Positions 48,012 to 57,202 of a stretch of DNA of 57,858 nucleotides are shown piece by piece. The stretch is from positions 1 through 57,858 of the IMG/VR virus record IMGVR_UViG_3300021197_001375; one strand, given 5' to 3'. Both the position numbers and the translations under genes were made by a program. Below the pieces are notes generated by a model that made no database searches, was not told where the DNA came from, and saw nothing but the letters and a program-made list of their open reading frames with translations. The DNA comes from a virus. Position 1 is the first letter of the stretch. Each line of letters opens with the position of its first letter.

Positions 48012-50518
48012 TATCTATTCTCTCCTTCATATTTTTCTATTTCGACACTTGGCATCATTTTATCCACATTTGGAATAGATTTGCTCAAGATTGTCTTTTC
48101 AATTGATGTATTAGCTCTTAGTTTTGCTAATTTTTCATTTTGATCCAACTTCTCATCAGTGTTTTGTTGATTCATCATGGCTTTCATACGATCGAGATTA
48201 ATTTTTTCTTGTCCTTCTCGTTTTTTACGCTCGTTGTCCATAGCTCTAAGGTCTAATTCTCTTGCTCTTAATTTAGCGATAGGGTCATTTCCAAAACCTG
48301 AAGTAACTTCTCGCTCTTCTTTTAAAAATTCTTCCATCATTTCAGCAATCAACACAGCTTTTCTAGACTCTAACCTTTGAGTCATTGCTTGAAGCTGCTG
48401 TGCAACTTGTGGATTCTGCGCTGCCATCTGTTGCATTTGTGCTAACTGTGGAATTTCTTGTGCAAACTCTAATTCAATTTGTTCTTGTGCCATCAAACTT
48501 ATGTGTTCCATAATATTTTTTTCCATTGCAGCTGTTATCATTGGATTATTTTTAGCAATATTAGTTGCCATAAAATTTAAATGCGAAGTAATGTGTGCTC
48601 TATGATCTTGACCAGGAAACGCTTGAAAAGGTTTACCTGCTAGAGCCATAATATTTTCTAACGCTGGGTCCATTGGTTGAGGCTGTTGTGGTTTAATTAA
48701 TACTTGATCAATATTTTTTACACCCAACGCTTCATACATATTTCTATATGCTTGATATAAATTATGCATTTGCGGATTTGACGTTGCCAGTTGCAACTCC
48801 GTTTGCGCGAGGGAAATACGCTGAGTTTGTGAAAAGATGTTGGGATCCGCAACTGGCACAATATCTACCCGATCATCAAAGTCTTGTTGTTTAATCATTC
48901 TTTGACCCCCAACTACGTCGTACGGATACTCCGGTGGTAAATATAATTTGAATACTCTTGCTAATAATTTAAATTCTTTTTTAAGAGCAGAATAAATTCT
49001 TTTGTGTATTGCTGACATTGTTCTGCTACCTCTTTCAAGAAGAGCAACAGTTGTTCCTACAGCAGCTTGTTGATTGCCATCACCAATTTGTAAATCTGCA
49101 ATCGATGCAAATCTTTGACCAGCTTGTACAACGATACCCATTAATGATAGTAAAGTTTGAGATGGTTCTTTAAATGGTAACATCATAAATGAATCTTTTA
49201 AATTACCACCAGGTGCATCTACATCTCTAAACTCACCAGGTTGTATAGATTGCGCATCATCTCTAATTCTAATGCCACGCATTTTAAATCCTGCGGGTAG
49301 GTTGGAAAGCGTACCCGCATCCAATAATTGACGAAGAGCTGCTGTTGCAGTTCTAGACAGACCACCAATCATATGGATGAGACCGAAGCCATAGAAACCT
49401 AGTCCAGGTAAAAATTTAAAATGAACAAAGTAATCTATTTTGTTTTTGTTCGGATCTCCAATTTGATAATTTCTTCTAATAGCTAAAACTTTTCTTGTAG
49501 CTAATTCTACAGTTACGATGTAAGGAATTTTTATTCCAGATGGTTCACCCGTTTCTTGATTAACATCTTCAAAACCTTCAAGATCTAAATTAACATGACA
49601 TTCTATTAAAGTATAAATGTCATCGTCTTTAGATTTTCTTTGACCTTCAAGTTCTCTTTCTTTTTTCTCTACATCAGATTCTTCATAACCAGGTGTTCCT
49701 AATTCTATATCTAAATAAAATCCACCTACTTGTTGTTTTCTTAAATCGTTTTTAGAAACTTTAACCCGGTGAATGACTGCCTCTGCATCGTCTAATGAGG
49801 TAGCCGAATAAGGGACAATCAAATCATCTGCAGGGACGAACTTTGATATAGCTCTTCCTTCAAGTTCATCGTAATAAATTTTTTTAAACGCTGAACCTGC
49901 AAGAGGTAAATAGAAAAGCATTGAATCAAAGTCAGGCTCATATTCTTTCATTTTTTCCATGAGCTCAAAATTCATATAATCTTTAACACGTTCTGCTTGT
50001 TCTGCTTTTTCTGGACTCGGTGCTCCAACTACTTGCGTTCGGACTGGTCCATTAGCTGGGAGTAACTCTTTATAAGCGAGCGCTTGAAACTGTGTAACAG
50101 CTTCAGCCAAAACCGGGTGAGTTGCCCCCGAGGCACCTTGAAACGGTTCCGTTCGCATGTCATATTTAAATCCTAACAGGTCAAGACCTTTTGTGTAAGA
50201 TTGTTCCCAATCTTTTCTTGACATGTTATAGTCCATATACTTTTGCGTCAAGTCACTTCCTAATTCTCCTAAAACGTCATCTGGTAAAAATTCTGCTAAA
50301 TTTGCGTAGTGTTCATCACCACCTTCTGGTGATGCTGCATTTGGATCAAAATCTATATCAACTGATCCATCTTCTTGTTCTATTACTTCAACGGGTCCTT
50401 TAGATGTTTCTTCTGCAATCGCAATTTCTTGCGCTTGATCTACTATCTCTTCTTCACCCGGAATTGTTACTGAGCCCCTTGGACCTTGCGTCAGGGACTT
50501 GTCTATTTTGTCTGCCAT
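48011..50518 (-). CDS. Portal protein (P22-like)
   Basis: 835 residues. After an acidic leader the body has KYMDYNMSRKDWEQSYTKGL, MRTEPFQGASGATHPVLAEA, NFELMEKMKEYEPDFDSM, YLPLAGSAFKKIYYDELEGR, PGEFRDVDAPGGNLKDSF and GTTVALLERGSRTMSAIHKR, all typical of large podovirus portals. A helical, Gln-rich C-terminal barrel region follows. It forms the dodecameric channel for packaging. Strong GGAG ribosome site. Confidence 0.88.
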   Translation of the reverse strand: MADKIDKSLTQGPRGSVTIPGEEEIVDQAQEIAIAEETSKGPVEVIEQEDGSVDIDFDPNAASPEGGDEHYANLAEFLPDDVLGELGSDLTQKYMDYNMSRKDWEQSYTKGLDLLGFKYDMRTEPFQGASGATHPVLAEAVTQFQALAYKELLPANGPVRTQVVGAPSPEKAEQAERVKDYMNFELMEKMKEYEPDFDSMLFYLPLAGSAFKKIYYDELEGRAISKFVPADDLIVPYSATSLDDAEAVIHRVKVSKNDLRKQQVGGFYLDIELGTPGYEESDVEKKERELEGQRKSKDDDIYTLIECHVNLDLEGFEDVNQETGEPSGIKIPYIVTVELATRKVLAIRRNYQIGDPNKNKIDYFVHFKFLPGLGFYGFGLIHMIGGLSRTATAALRQLLDAGTLSNLPAGFKMRGIRIRDDAQSIQPGEFRDVDAPGGNLKDSFMMLPFKEPSQTLLSLMGIVVQAGQRFASIADLQIGDGNQQAAVGTTVALLERGSRTMSAIHKRIYSALKKEFKLLARVFKLYLPPEYPYDVVGGQRMIKQQDFDDRVDIVPVADPNIFSQTQRISLAQTELQLATSNPQMHNLYQAYRNMYEALGVKNIDQVLIKPQQPQPMDPALENIMALAGKPFQAFPGQDHRAHITSHLNFMATNIAKNNPMITAAMEKNIMEHISLMAQEQIELEFAQEIPQLAQMQQMAAQNPQVAQQLQAMTQRLESRKAVLIAEMMEEFLKEEREVTSGFGNDPIAKLRARELDLRAMDNERKKREGQEKINLDRMKAMMNQQNTDEKLDQNEKLAKLRANTSIEKTILSKSIPNVDKMMPSVEIEKYEGENR

Positions 50519-50610
50519 TTGTTTTCTCCAATTTAACTGTTTTAACAGTATTATAATTAATTTTCAACCCCTGTGGCGTGGGTCCTGATTCAGGCGGCAG
50601 GAGCCAGGTC
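50519..50610. other. Short intergenic region upstream of the portal gene
   Basis: Contains a small ACTGTT-TT-AACAGT palindrome and a GC-rich stretch (GGCGTGGGTCCTGATTC). No clear promoter. Confidence 0.4.
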
Positions 50611-52701
50611 TTAGGGTAATTTGATGTTTTTGATCTGTTCATTGTATTTCCCGAATGTTGATTGTCCTACTTCTTCAAAATCATCTGACATCTGTGTTAA
50701 ATCTTTTGCTCGCTCTTGTGCAGCAAATTCTGGATCTACTCTTCTTTTTGCATTGTTGAGTGCTACCTCTGGATCTCCAGAATCTAAAGCCATGGCTTGG
50801 TCAGCAATGGACAATTCTATGCCTTGTTCATCTGCTAAAACTCTAGCATCAAACAAAGCTTTAGTTCCTACTGCATATCCTATTGGCTTAATAACTTTGC
50901 CTACTCCTTTTAAAACTTTACCTGTTCCTGAAAGTATTTTATTTTTTAACCTACCTTTTTCTAAGGCTTTTGCATCTGTTCTAATTTGTCTTTTTAAACT
51001 ACTAGCTTGGTCAGTTGATAATTGTTCTAATTTTAAAGCTGGATTTGTTTTACCACTACCGCCAAATTTTTTACCCACAAATCTAATAGGTGTTCCATAT
51101 TCGTCTGTTATGGGAACTACTCTATTAAAACCAATTAATTTTTTATATTCACTTGGTAATTCTTTAATTGCATTCTTAACAACTTTTTCTCCAGCGTCAT
51201 TTAATATATCTATTTTTTTTAAATAACCTTCTGGTTGAGTGTTGATTAAATCTGAAATTGAATCAGCTATGTTGTTTAATCTTGTGTTATATGGAGAAAG
51301 TGTTCTATTCATTTTTCCTTTAATAATTGCAATGTCATTTAAATCTAAAGGTATCTCTCCACCAATATTCATTATGTGGTGAAACTGAAATTTTTTAGTT
51401 CCTCTACCTTCAAATGGCGCTGTTCTAGCTATTCTTTGTTTTCTTGTTGTTTCTGTTTCTGTAGCAACTCTATCTCCCTCACCTCTACCTTCAAATGGAT
51501 TTGAAAACTCAACCTCTTTGGTAATTAGATCTCTTAAACCAGAATCCATAAATCCTGTTCGACTTGAGTACCCTGAAATTTTTATTCCCTCGGGTGCATA
51601 TTTTTTTGCAATCTTTCCCGCCTCTTCCATACTATCTAAAATTCTATTTTCAGGGAGATTACTAAATTTTATAAATTCAGCTTTTGCTTGTGGATTGTTT
51701 AAAATAATTTGAGCAGGGGAAACACCTTTACCTGTTGCTATAAAATTAGGTCTGTTTTTTAATTTTACTAGATCTGCTTTTTCATCAATAACTCGTTCTA
51801 AAGAAGTTGCTGATCTTCCAGTTTTTGCTTCTTTTGAATCAGGGAAATATTTTTTAGTTAATTCTCTAGTTCCTATACCTTTATAATAATCTTCTAATAT
51901 ATTATCTAAATTTGCTAAAGCACCTTTTCTAATGTCACCCATAAAATAAGATGTTTTTTTAGTTAAATTTTTAAAAAATTTTTCACCTTTTTCCTCACCA
52001 ATTATTCTTTGTAAAGAACCGTATGATATTTCTTTTCCGTTATTTAGTTTAAGAACATCTGGATGCCTTCTAATTTCTGTGGGACCTAATTCGTTAGTTT
52101 CAGCGAGTTTTATAATTTTATTAAATAATTTGGGTTTTTTATTTTTAAGTTGTCTTGCTTCTGCTTTTGCAGGTGTAGATACTGCAGTTTTTTTAACATC
52201 TGCTAATAACTCACTATCTATAAAATTTTGAGCACTCGTTTTTGTATCAAAAACAACACCCTCAGTAGTTGTTCTTACAAAACCTGGAAGGTTTTTTAAT
52301 TTATTAAAAGGTATATCTCTAACACCCACCCTACTTTTTACAAAATATTTCCCTGGTTTATTAGAAAACCTTTCTGCTAATTTTTTAATTTCAGCAAACC
52401 CTTCTCTTGATCCTAGGTCTTCTCCTTCAAAAGTACCGCCACCGATTGCAAAATTTTCTCTTTTGTAATTTTCTATTGTTTCTTTAATTTCTGTTTGGGG
52501 TAGTGATTGATAGATTCCTGATGCCTGATCCTCGGTAATTTGTCCTTTGGTTATAGCCTCTTGAAGATAGAAATCAAAAAGACGTAATGTAGATTCAGGG
52601 TCCAGGCCTCTTGAAGCTTCTTTTAGTGTATTTAATTTATCTTTAAAAGTTCTTGGTGTAGGTTTTTCAGAACCATTGGCAAATGGTTTTCGCCTGACCA
52701 T
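50611..52701 (-). CDS. Internal virion protein with HNH-like element
   Basis: 696 residues from ATG 52701; a TTG at 52737 is possible. Starts VRRKPFANGSEKPTPRTFKD. Mostly basic and helical, with several ATP-free DNA-binding-like parts. KKFQFHHIMNIGGEIPLDLN followed by DIAIIKGKMNRTL looks like a reduced HNH pattern. The end is rich in Gly and Lys (GTGKVLKGVGKVIKP). Between portal and terminase; an ejection or DNA-binding internal protein is the best guess. Confidence 0.5.
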   Translation of the reverse strand: MVRRKPFANGSEKPTPRTFKDKLNTLKEASRGLDPESTLRLFDFYLQEAITKGQITEDQASGIYQSLPQTEIKETIENYKRENFAIGGGTFEGEDLGSREGFAEIKKLAERFSNKPGKYFVKSRVGVRDIPFNKLKNLPGFVRTTTEGVVFDTKTSAQNFIDSELLADVKKTAVSTPAKAEARQLKNKKPKLFNKIIKLAETNELGPTEIRRHPDVLKLNNGKEISYGSLQRIIGEEKGEKFFKNLTKKTSYFMGDIRKGALANLDNILEDYYKGIGTRELTKKYFPDSKEAKTGRSATSLERVIDEKADLVKLKNRPNFIATGKGVSPAQIILNNPQAKAEFIKFSNLPENRILDSMEEAGKIAKKYAPEGIKISGYSSRTGFMDSGLRDLITKEVEFSNPFEGRGEGDRVATETETTRKQRIARTAPFEGRGTKKFQFHHIMNIGGEIPLDLNDIAIIKGKMNRTLSPYNTRLNNIADSISDLINTQPEGYLKKIDILNDAGEKVVKNAIKELPSEYKKLIGFNRVVPITDEYGTPIRFVGKKFGGSGKTNPALKLEQLSTDQASSLKRQIRTDAKALEKGRLKNKILSGTGKVLKGVGKVIKPIGYAVGTKALFDARVLADEQGIELSIADQAMALDSGDPEVALNNAKRRVDPEFAAQERAKDLTQMSDDFEEVGQSTFGKYNEQIKNIKLP

Positions 52702-52738
52702 ATGTGCATAGGCTTCATTATAATGATGGAGTTTCAAA

Positions 52739-53272
52739 TTAAACTCCTAAGATACCGGGTAATCCTCCAACGGCAACACCAGCTCTAGCTTGACCTTCTT
52801 CCATTCTTAAGAAGTCATCTATTTCCATGATTGGAAATCCTGGCATTTGTTCGTTCATATTGTATTTGTAATTTTCGTAAGCATCTAAATCTTCTTGACT
52901 ATAATTACCTGGCATATACTTAGCCATTCTCATTTCTTCTGTATCTCCTCCACCAGAAGACATTTCAAAATAAAATTCTTTTAGTTCATCAATACTTCTA
53001 GGTCTTCGTTTTTTTCTTTTGATAAATTCTTCTACGATAGCTTCCATAGTTACTCTTGGATCAATTGTTTTTGCTGATGCTTGCATGATACCTTCTTTTT
53101 CCATAGGTCTACTTCCTTTTAAAATTTTTTCAAAATCACCCATGGGATCCATGCTGATTTCTTTTATTTGTATGTTATTCCTTTTTATGTAGTCCGTCAA
53201 GGATTCTCCTGCTTCAACTCCTACACCAGAATTGTAAGAATCTATTACATCTGCGTAACTTTCAAATTCCAT
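52739..53272 (-). CDS. Packaging-region protein, unknown
   Basis: 177 residues, acidic. FESYADVIDSYNSGVGVEAG, EEFIKRKKRRPRSIDELKEFY, MAKYMPGNYSQEDLDAYENY and ARAGVAVGGLPGILGV. The RAGVAxGG end recurs in this gene position in marine phages. The start is on the terminase stop (TAATG), implying coupling. Confidence 0.52.
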   Translation of the reverse strand: MEFESYADVIDSYNSGVGVEAGESLTDYIKRNNIQIKEISMDPMGDFEKILKGSRPMEKEGIMQASAKTIDPRVTMEAIVEEFIKRKKRRPRSIDELKEFYFEMSSGGGDTEEMRMAKYMPGNYSQEDLDAYENYKYNMNEQMPGFPIMEIDDFLRMEEGQARAGVAVGGLPGILGV

Positions 53273-54747
53273 TAATAATACGTCCTTTGTTTAGGTGGAA
53301 TTATTTCATCCTGATAGTCTTCAGGGTGTTGAATTAGGCCACCTTGCCTAAATCTCATTACAGCTTGTGTCATTGAGTCTACCAAGTCATCGTGATCGCC
53401 ATAAGGAAAAGCTGCGCATTCCTCAATAACTTCTTGTGCAAACTCCATTTCTTTGGGCGCCCATATCAGTCCCGACTCAAAGAGCGGAGATACTGCGTTT
53501 ACCCTAGTATGCTTATCATTGCCTCTACTAGGTGTAAAATTTATAACAGGAATTCCCATCTTACGCAACTCATAAGTTAAGGGTAGTCCAGAAGCTTTTG
53601 ATTCTATGATGACTGTTTCTGGATTCCAGTAGCCGTATTGTTCAAGCGCGACTCTACGCAACTCAGGAAACTCATATCGTTCTTTCACTGCATCTAATAA
53701 AATTAAATTCGGTGGACTATCTTCATCTGGACGAAAAACTCCCCACGTTGTAATTGCAGAAAAGTCTGCGGTTTGTTTTTTCATAAAAGCTGTATCATAA
53801 GATTGTATTACATGTTGAAGAGGAGGTAGATCATCCTCTTCCCAGGAACGCCACCATTCTCGTTTTATCAAAGCTCCTTCTTCTGAAGTAGGATTTTGCA
53901 TATACTGTGCATTCCATTTTGATAAAGGAATAGAAGCTTTAACAGATTCTAAATCTTTTATTTCCCAATACTCAGGCCAAACAGGTTTACCTGATGGAAG
54001 GATAGCAGGAAATTCTACAATGTCCCATTGATCAGCTTTAATTTCTTTTTGTGCATTAAGTAGTCTACCTGTTAAATCTTTTTCATTCCAACGAGTCATG
54101 ATTACTATAATAGATCCACCAGGTTGAAGACGTTGTCTTGGTCCTGATGTATACCATTCGTAAGTTCGTTCTAATGCTTGTGCATTCATTGCATCTTGTT
54201 CAGAATGTGGGTCATCAATAATTAAAAGATCTGCACCCCTTCCTGTTATTGCCGAACCTACACCCGCTGCATAATACTCGCCTCCTTGAGCTGTTTCCCA
54301 TTTGCCGGCAGCTTGTGAGTCTTCTCTCAGTTTTGTATTAAATACTTTTTGATATTCAGGGGAGTCAATCAAAGCTTTAGCCTTACGACCAAACCTTACA
54401 GATAATTCTGTTGTATTAGTAGATTGAATAATTTTTAGTTTAGGATTTCTACCTACCATCCACGCAGGTAAAAGATAAGATCCAAATTCAGATTTGGTAT
54501 GTCTTGGTGGCATATTAATAATTAATCTTTTTATTTCACCAGATGCTAGCTTATTAAATTTTTCTGCAATTTCTTTGTGGTGTTTACCTTCTATAAAATC
54601 AGGCCAAACATGTTTAACAAAAGTTAAAAAATCAGTTTGAATAGATTGTTGTTTTTTCTTTTCACCATATTTATTTGCTAATAATGCAAACTGTCTTCTG
54701 ACATCAGCAGGTAGCTTATCTAAGTTCTGTATAAATTTTTCATTCAT
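53272..54747 (-). CDS. terL: Terminase large subunit
   Basis: 491 residues from ATG 54747; the frame extends upstream to a non-ATG start. ATPase: MPPRHTKS (79-86), LLIIDDPHS (174-182), MTRWNEKDLTG (motif III). Nuclease: SYDTAF (D318), IIESKASG (E382) and GDHDDLVDSM (D453/D454). Motor and DNA-cutting enzyme that fills the head through the portal. Lies at the right end of the structural operon, behind the promoter at 55176-55204. Confidence 0.95.
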   Translation of the reverse strand: MNEKFIQNLDKLPADVRRQFALLANKYGEKKKQQSIQTDFLTFVKHVWPDFIEGKHHKEIAEKFNKLASGEIKRLIINMPPRHTKSEFGSYLLPAWMVGRNPKLKIIQSTNTTELSVRFGRKAKALIDSPEYQKVFNTKLREDSQAAGKWETAQGGEYYAAGVGSAITGRGADLLIIDDPHSEQDAMNAQALERTYEWYTSGPRQRLQPGGSIIVIMTRWNEKDLTGRLLNAQKEIKADQWDIVEFPAILPSGKPVWPEYWEIKDLESVKASIPLSKWNAQYMQNPTSEEGALIKREWWRSWEEDDLPPLQHVIQSYDTAFMKKQTADFSAITTWGVFRPDEDSPPNLILLDAVKERYEFPELRRVALEQYGYWNPETVIIESKASGLPLTYELRKMGIPVINFTPSRGNDKHTRVNAVSPLFESGLIWAPKEMEFAQEVIEECAAFPYGDHDDLVDSMTQAVMRFRQGGLIQHPEDYQDEIIPPKQRTYY

Positions 54748-54979
54748 AAAATTTTTTCGCAAAATTTTTTTACAAGTATTTTGAAAACTTATAAAGTATT
54801 TTACCACTATCTATCTAAAAATCCAGCAAATCTAGTGTAGGTTGTGGGACCCCTAGGCTAGATATAAAAAACATTTTTTAGGAATTTGCAAAATTAGGAA
54901 TGGCTCTGGGACCACTACGCGTGGCGTGGCGCTGGCTGGCGCCACAACCTATAGTTGATGCGTTTACTGCATACAACTA
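54748..54979. other. Intergenic region with GC-rich inverted repeats before the large terminase
   Basis: AGGTTGTGG (54839-54847) pairs with CCACAACCT (54942-54950) 94 bases away, and the GC-rich GTGGCGTGGCGCTGGCTGG lies within. ATAGTTG/CAACTAT with inner ATGC/GCAT forms a hairpin at 54951-54980, right after the next gene's stop. No gene seen in this stretch; a packaging site is conceivable. Confidence 0.5.
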
Positions 54980-55198
54980 TTAATCTAAAAGGGTCATATA
55001 AGCTTGAGGATTTAACCTGCTAAACTTAGATAAACCTTTTTGCATTGCATCATACTGCTCAGTTTCTTCTGCATGTTTAATTAAATGATAAAGAGCAAAC
55101 TCTTCTTCACTTAACATCTCAGATTGACCAGAGTATGGGTTTGTTGCTTTCATATTTCTAATTGTCATATCTGGGATCATATAGGATAAGTCAAGCAT
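54980..55198 (-). CDS. Small protein, unknown
   Basis: 72 residues from ATG 55198 (8-base overlap with the gene before); the frame extends 14 codons further up. LDLSYMIPDMTIRNMKATNP and SEEEFALYHLIKHAEETEQY are helical. Its start codon lies inside the promoter at 55176-55204. Unknown function. Confidence 0.5.
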   Translation of the reverse strand: MLDLSYMIPDMTIRNMKATNPYSGQSEMLSEEEFALYHLIKHAEETEQYDAMQKGLSKFSRLNPQAYMTLLD

Positions 55199-55204
55199 TG
55201 TCAA
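55176..55204 (-). promoter_or_regulatory. Leftward promoter for the packaging operon
   Basis: TTGACA (55204-55199), 17 bases, TATGAT (55181-55176). The ATAGGATA octamer at 55181-55188 abuts the -10. It lies over the start of the 72-residue gene, so it must serve the large terminase and beyond. Confidence 0.65.
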
Positions 55205-55511
55205 TAGCCTGTATTCTTTTTTGTTTATATGGATTGCCATGATAATCGGTGTGAGTTTCTACAACTACATCTATCGGTGTTTCTTGTGGCTCGGTCCTTG
55301 GGTGTAGTCTAATGAATTCTTCCCAATGTGCATACAGGAAATCAGTATAACAACCTTGACTACAAAAATGTGAGAAGTAATTTCTTTCGTTCCATGAGTC
55401 CTGTTTTATCTTTCTGGTCCTCAATACCTTAGAACCCTTAACACCTCTTATTCTATCCTGTGTATGATTAGTATGACACTTAGGACCATGGCACCAATTA
55501 TAATCACTCAT
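55191..55511 (-). CDS. Putative zinc-binding conserved-looking protein
   Basis: 106 residues from ATG 55511 with AAGG upstream. WCHGPKCHTNHTQDRIRG and FSHFCSQGCYTDFLYAHW give a C-x5-C and C-x3-C metal pattern; TRKIKQDSWN and IDVVVETHTDYHGNPYK follow. A recurrent marine-phage family of unknown function. ATGA overlap with the tiny membrane peptide before it. Confidence 0.65.
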   Translation of the reverse strand: MSDYNWCHGPKCHTNHTQDRIRGVKGSKVLRTRKIKQDSWNERNYFSHFCSQGCYTDFLYAHWEEFIRLHPRTEPQETPIDVVVETHTDYHGNPYKQKRIQAIDNA

Positions 55512-55582
55512 CTGGACCTTGCCATTTCCCAAACGCAAACAACAATCATAAACATAAATAAAAGTTTTATTTCTATTGGCAT
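55508..55582 (-). CDS. 24-residue membrane peptide
   Basis: MPIEIKLLFMFMIVVCVWEM and a basic end: one membrane helix. Its start is on the previous stop (TAATG) and its stop is in the next start (ATGA), so it looks like a real coupled gene. Confidence 0.5.
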   Translation of the reverse strand: MPIEIKLLFMFMIVVCVWEMARSR

Positions 55583-55767
55583 TAGTGCCTCACTTTCCAC
55601 GATTGCGACGCTGTTCTATAACCATGATTATCTAAATCATAATAAACATAATATGGTGTTCCATTTTTTGCAACTCCATATCTGCTTTTATCATCGTGCT
55701 TTCCTTTTCTAGTTATGTGTTTTTTGTGCTTACTTGCCCAGTAAGTAATGTAGAATGTTTTAGTCAT
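55582..55767 (-). CDS. Small basic protein
   Basis: 61 residues: FYITYWASKHKKHITRKGKH, KNGTPYYVYYDLDNHGYRTA, SWKVRH. Small beta-type domain, recurrent in marine phages from memory. First gene behind the palindromic promoter at 55789-55821, with a GAGAGG ribosome site. Confidence 0.58.
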   Translation of the reverse strand: MTKTFYITYWASKHKKHITRKGKHDDKSRYGVAKNGTPYYVYYDLDNHGYRTASQSWKVRH

Positions 55768-55788
55768 ATTTCTTTCCTCTCTTTCTGT

Positions 55789-55821
55789 CCCTATCCTATA
55801 CTAAATAGGATAGGGTGTCAA
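55789..55821 (-). promoter_or_regulatory. Promoter containing an 11-bp-arm palindromic operator
   Basis: TTGACA (55821-55816), 17 bases, TAGGAT (55798-55793). Between them CCCTATCCTAT (55789-55799) and ATAGGATAGGG (55805-55815) form a perfect inverted repeat about ACTAA. It could bind a dimeric repressor or form an RNA hairpin; it holds two ATAGGATA boxes. Confidence 0.68.
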
Positions 55822-55825
55822 TAGC

Positions 55826-56761
55826 TTAATTTACACTTTGTTGCATTTGTTGTCTTGCAATAGCGATCTTTTGATCTCTAGTTAAAACCTCTTTATCTTC
55901 CAAAAGATTAGCCAGATTTTCTGGTGAATAAATTGAAAGTGCCATTGAACTACTTTCATTTAACATTGTTTCATTTAAAACAACTCCGACTTTATCTGCG
56001 AGTGCTTTTGCTTGGTCAAATGTTCTGTAAGATTTTAAACCTAATCTTACTTTTTGCATTTTGTCCTCAACATAATCATACATTTGTTGATGTTCTTTGA
56101 TTACATTGTCAGCACTAGAAACATACATCTTAAAAAAGTTTAATGTATTTTCATCAACTTTAAACTGCCTTGAATGACAATAATTACTTCCTATTGTCCA
56201 AAGTTTAAAATCATTTTCCCATTTATCTTTAGGATATTCTGTTCCTGTTGCATCATTCCTTGAATGATTAAAACCCAAAAATTTATTTACTGCTGTTTCA
56301 TCTGCATAATATTTTGGATTTCTTTTTGAGTAGTCATTATTAATAGATAAATTGAAATCAGGATTAAGACCTTTTGCTTTCATGTCATCACGATAATATG
56401 CTCTTGCAAAGTTTTTACCCATATTAAATCTTACATGAACTTCATCTTTGCTTTCATACTCTCTACCCTCATCATCAACTTTCATAATTGGTTTTTCAAC
56501 CCAAAAACAATTATCTTGATACAACTCGCCACCACTTCTATTGTATTTAGAAATCATTCTTCTAATTGTATCAATGTCCTCTTGGGGTTGATGAAACCTT
56601 ACAACTTTCTCAATCTGCTCTTTTGCCTTTTCACGCATAAGATCGTATTGTTCTTTTGCTTGTATCAATTTATCTTTTACTTTATCTTCGTAAAAAGATT
56701 GAAATTGATCTGCAACAACTTTACGTTTATCTGCGTTTAATGTTATTTTTTTAGTTTGCAT
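55826..56761 (-). CDS. Unknown protein, possibly early
   Basis: 311 residues, no recognised motif. Helical N-terminus (DQFQSFYEDKVKDKLIQAKE; RFHQPQEDIDTIRRMISK), a middle with VEKPIMKVDDEGREYESKDE and HSRNDATGTEYPKDKWENDF, and a charged helical end. Perfect ribosome site (AAAGGAG) behind the promoter at 56785-56812. Recurrent in marine phages from memory. Being the first gene of the leftward region, it may be early. Confidence 0.6.
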   Translation of the reverse strand: MQTKKITLNADKRKVVADQFQSFYEDKVKDKLIQAKEQYDLMREKAKEQIEKVVRFHQPQEDIDTIRRMISKYNRSGGELYQDNCFWVEKPIMKVDDEGREYESKDEVHVRFNMGKNFARAYYRDDMKAKGLNPDFNLSINNDYSKRNPKYYADETAVNKFLGFNHSRNDATGTEYPKDKWENDFKLWTIGSNYCHSRQFKVDENTLNFFKMYVSSADNVIKEHQQMYDYVEDKMQKVRLGLKSYRTFDQAKALADKVGVVLNETMLNESSSMALSIYSPENLANLLEDKEVLTRDQKIAIARQQMQQSVN

Positions 56762-56784
56762 ATTTCACTCCTTTATTTTGTCCC

Positions 56785-56812
56785 AATATATCCTATATAA
56801 AATATATGTCAA
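56785..56812 (-). promoter_or_regulatory. Leftward promoter of the 311-residue gene
   Basis: TTGACA (56812-56807), 16 bases, TATATT (56790-56785), with a TATCCTAT box at 56789-56796. Confidence 0.65.
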
Positions 56813-56851
56813 ATATTATTTTCGGCACAACCTATACGTGTATGGTCTAGT

Positions 56852-56866
56852 TTAGAATTATTCTAA
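56852..56866. promoter_or_regulatory. 15-bp palindrome between two promoters
   Basis: TTAGAAT-T-ATTCTAA, perfect seven-base arms; candidate operator. Confidence 0.4.
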
Positions 56867-56915
56867 TGTAGTTTTTTTATAATATATACTAACCACCATC
56901 CCCAGCCACCGTCCA

Positions 56916-56944
56916 AGTATATAGGATAAATTAGGATATGTCAA
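56916..56944 (-). promoter_or_regulatory. Second leftward promoter of the right-end region
   Basis: TTGACA (56944-56939), 17 bases, TATACT (56921-56916); ATAGGATA (56921-56928) abuts the -10 and TTAGGATA (56931-56938) follows. Confidence 0.7.
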
Positions 56945-56998
56945 TCCATTAGAGTGTCCACAATGGGTCTAATAAAAAAATATTTTTAAAATAAATAT

Positions 56999-57027
56999 TT
57001 GACTCCTAAGTTATCCTATGTTATAAA
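56999..57027 (+). promoter_or_regulatory. Rightward promoter of the 53-residue gene
   Basis: TTGACT (56999-57004), 17 bases, TATAAA (57022-57027); TATCCTAT at 57012-57019. The ATG is at 57033, at the expected start of transcription. Confidence 0.65.
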
Positions 57028-57032
57028 GCGCT

Positions 57033-57194
57033 ATGACTGATAAAAATAAAATAGATAAAATACACGACAAGTTAATTCTTCAGGCTAAGAAATTAGCATT
57101 AGTAGAATTACAAATTAAAATAAAAGAAGATATTGAGAAACTTGATACAGAATTAAATTGTATTGATTCCGATGAGGATGAAATACCATTTTAG
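57033..57194 (+). CDS. Small charged helical protein
   Basis: 53 residues: KIHDKLILQAKKLALVELQI, then KEDIEKLDTELNCIDSDEDE and IPF. A coiled helix with an acidic tail. No Shine-Dalgarno; ATG five bases after the -10 box, so it is probably a leaderless mRNA. Possible phage regulator by size and place only. Confidence 0.55.
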   Translation: MTDKNKIDKIHDKLILQAKKLALVELQIKIKEDIEKLDTELNCIDSDEDEIPF

Positions 57195-57202
57195 ATAATT
57201 AG

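Noticed and set aside
56863-56905. 13-codon leader-peptide-like frame (MVVSIYYKKTTLE) on the minus strand
   Set aside because: Too short, no ribosome site, no attenuator structure after it.
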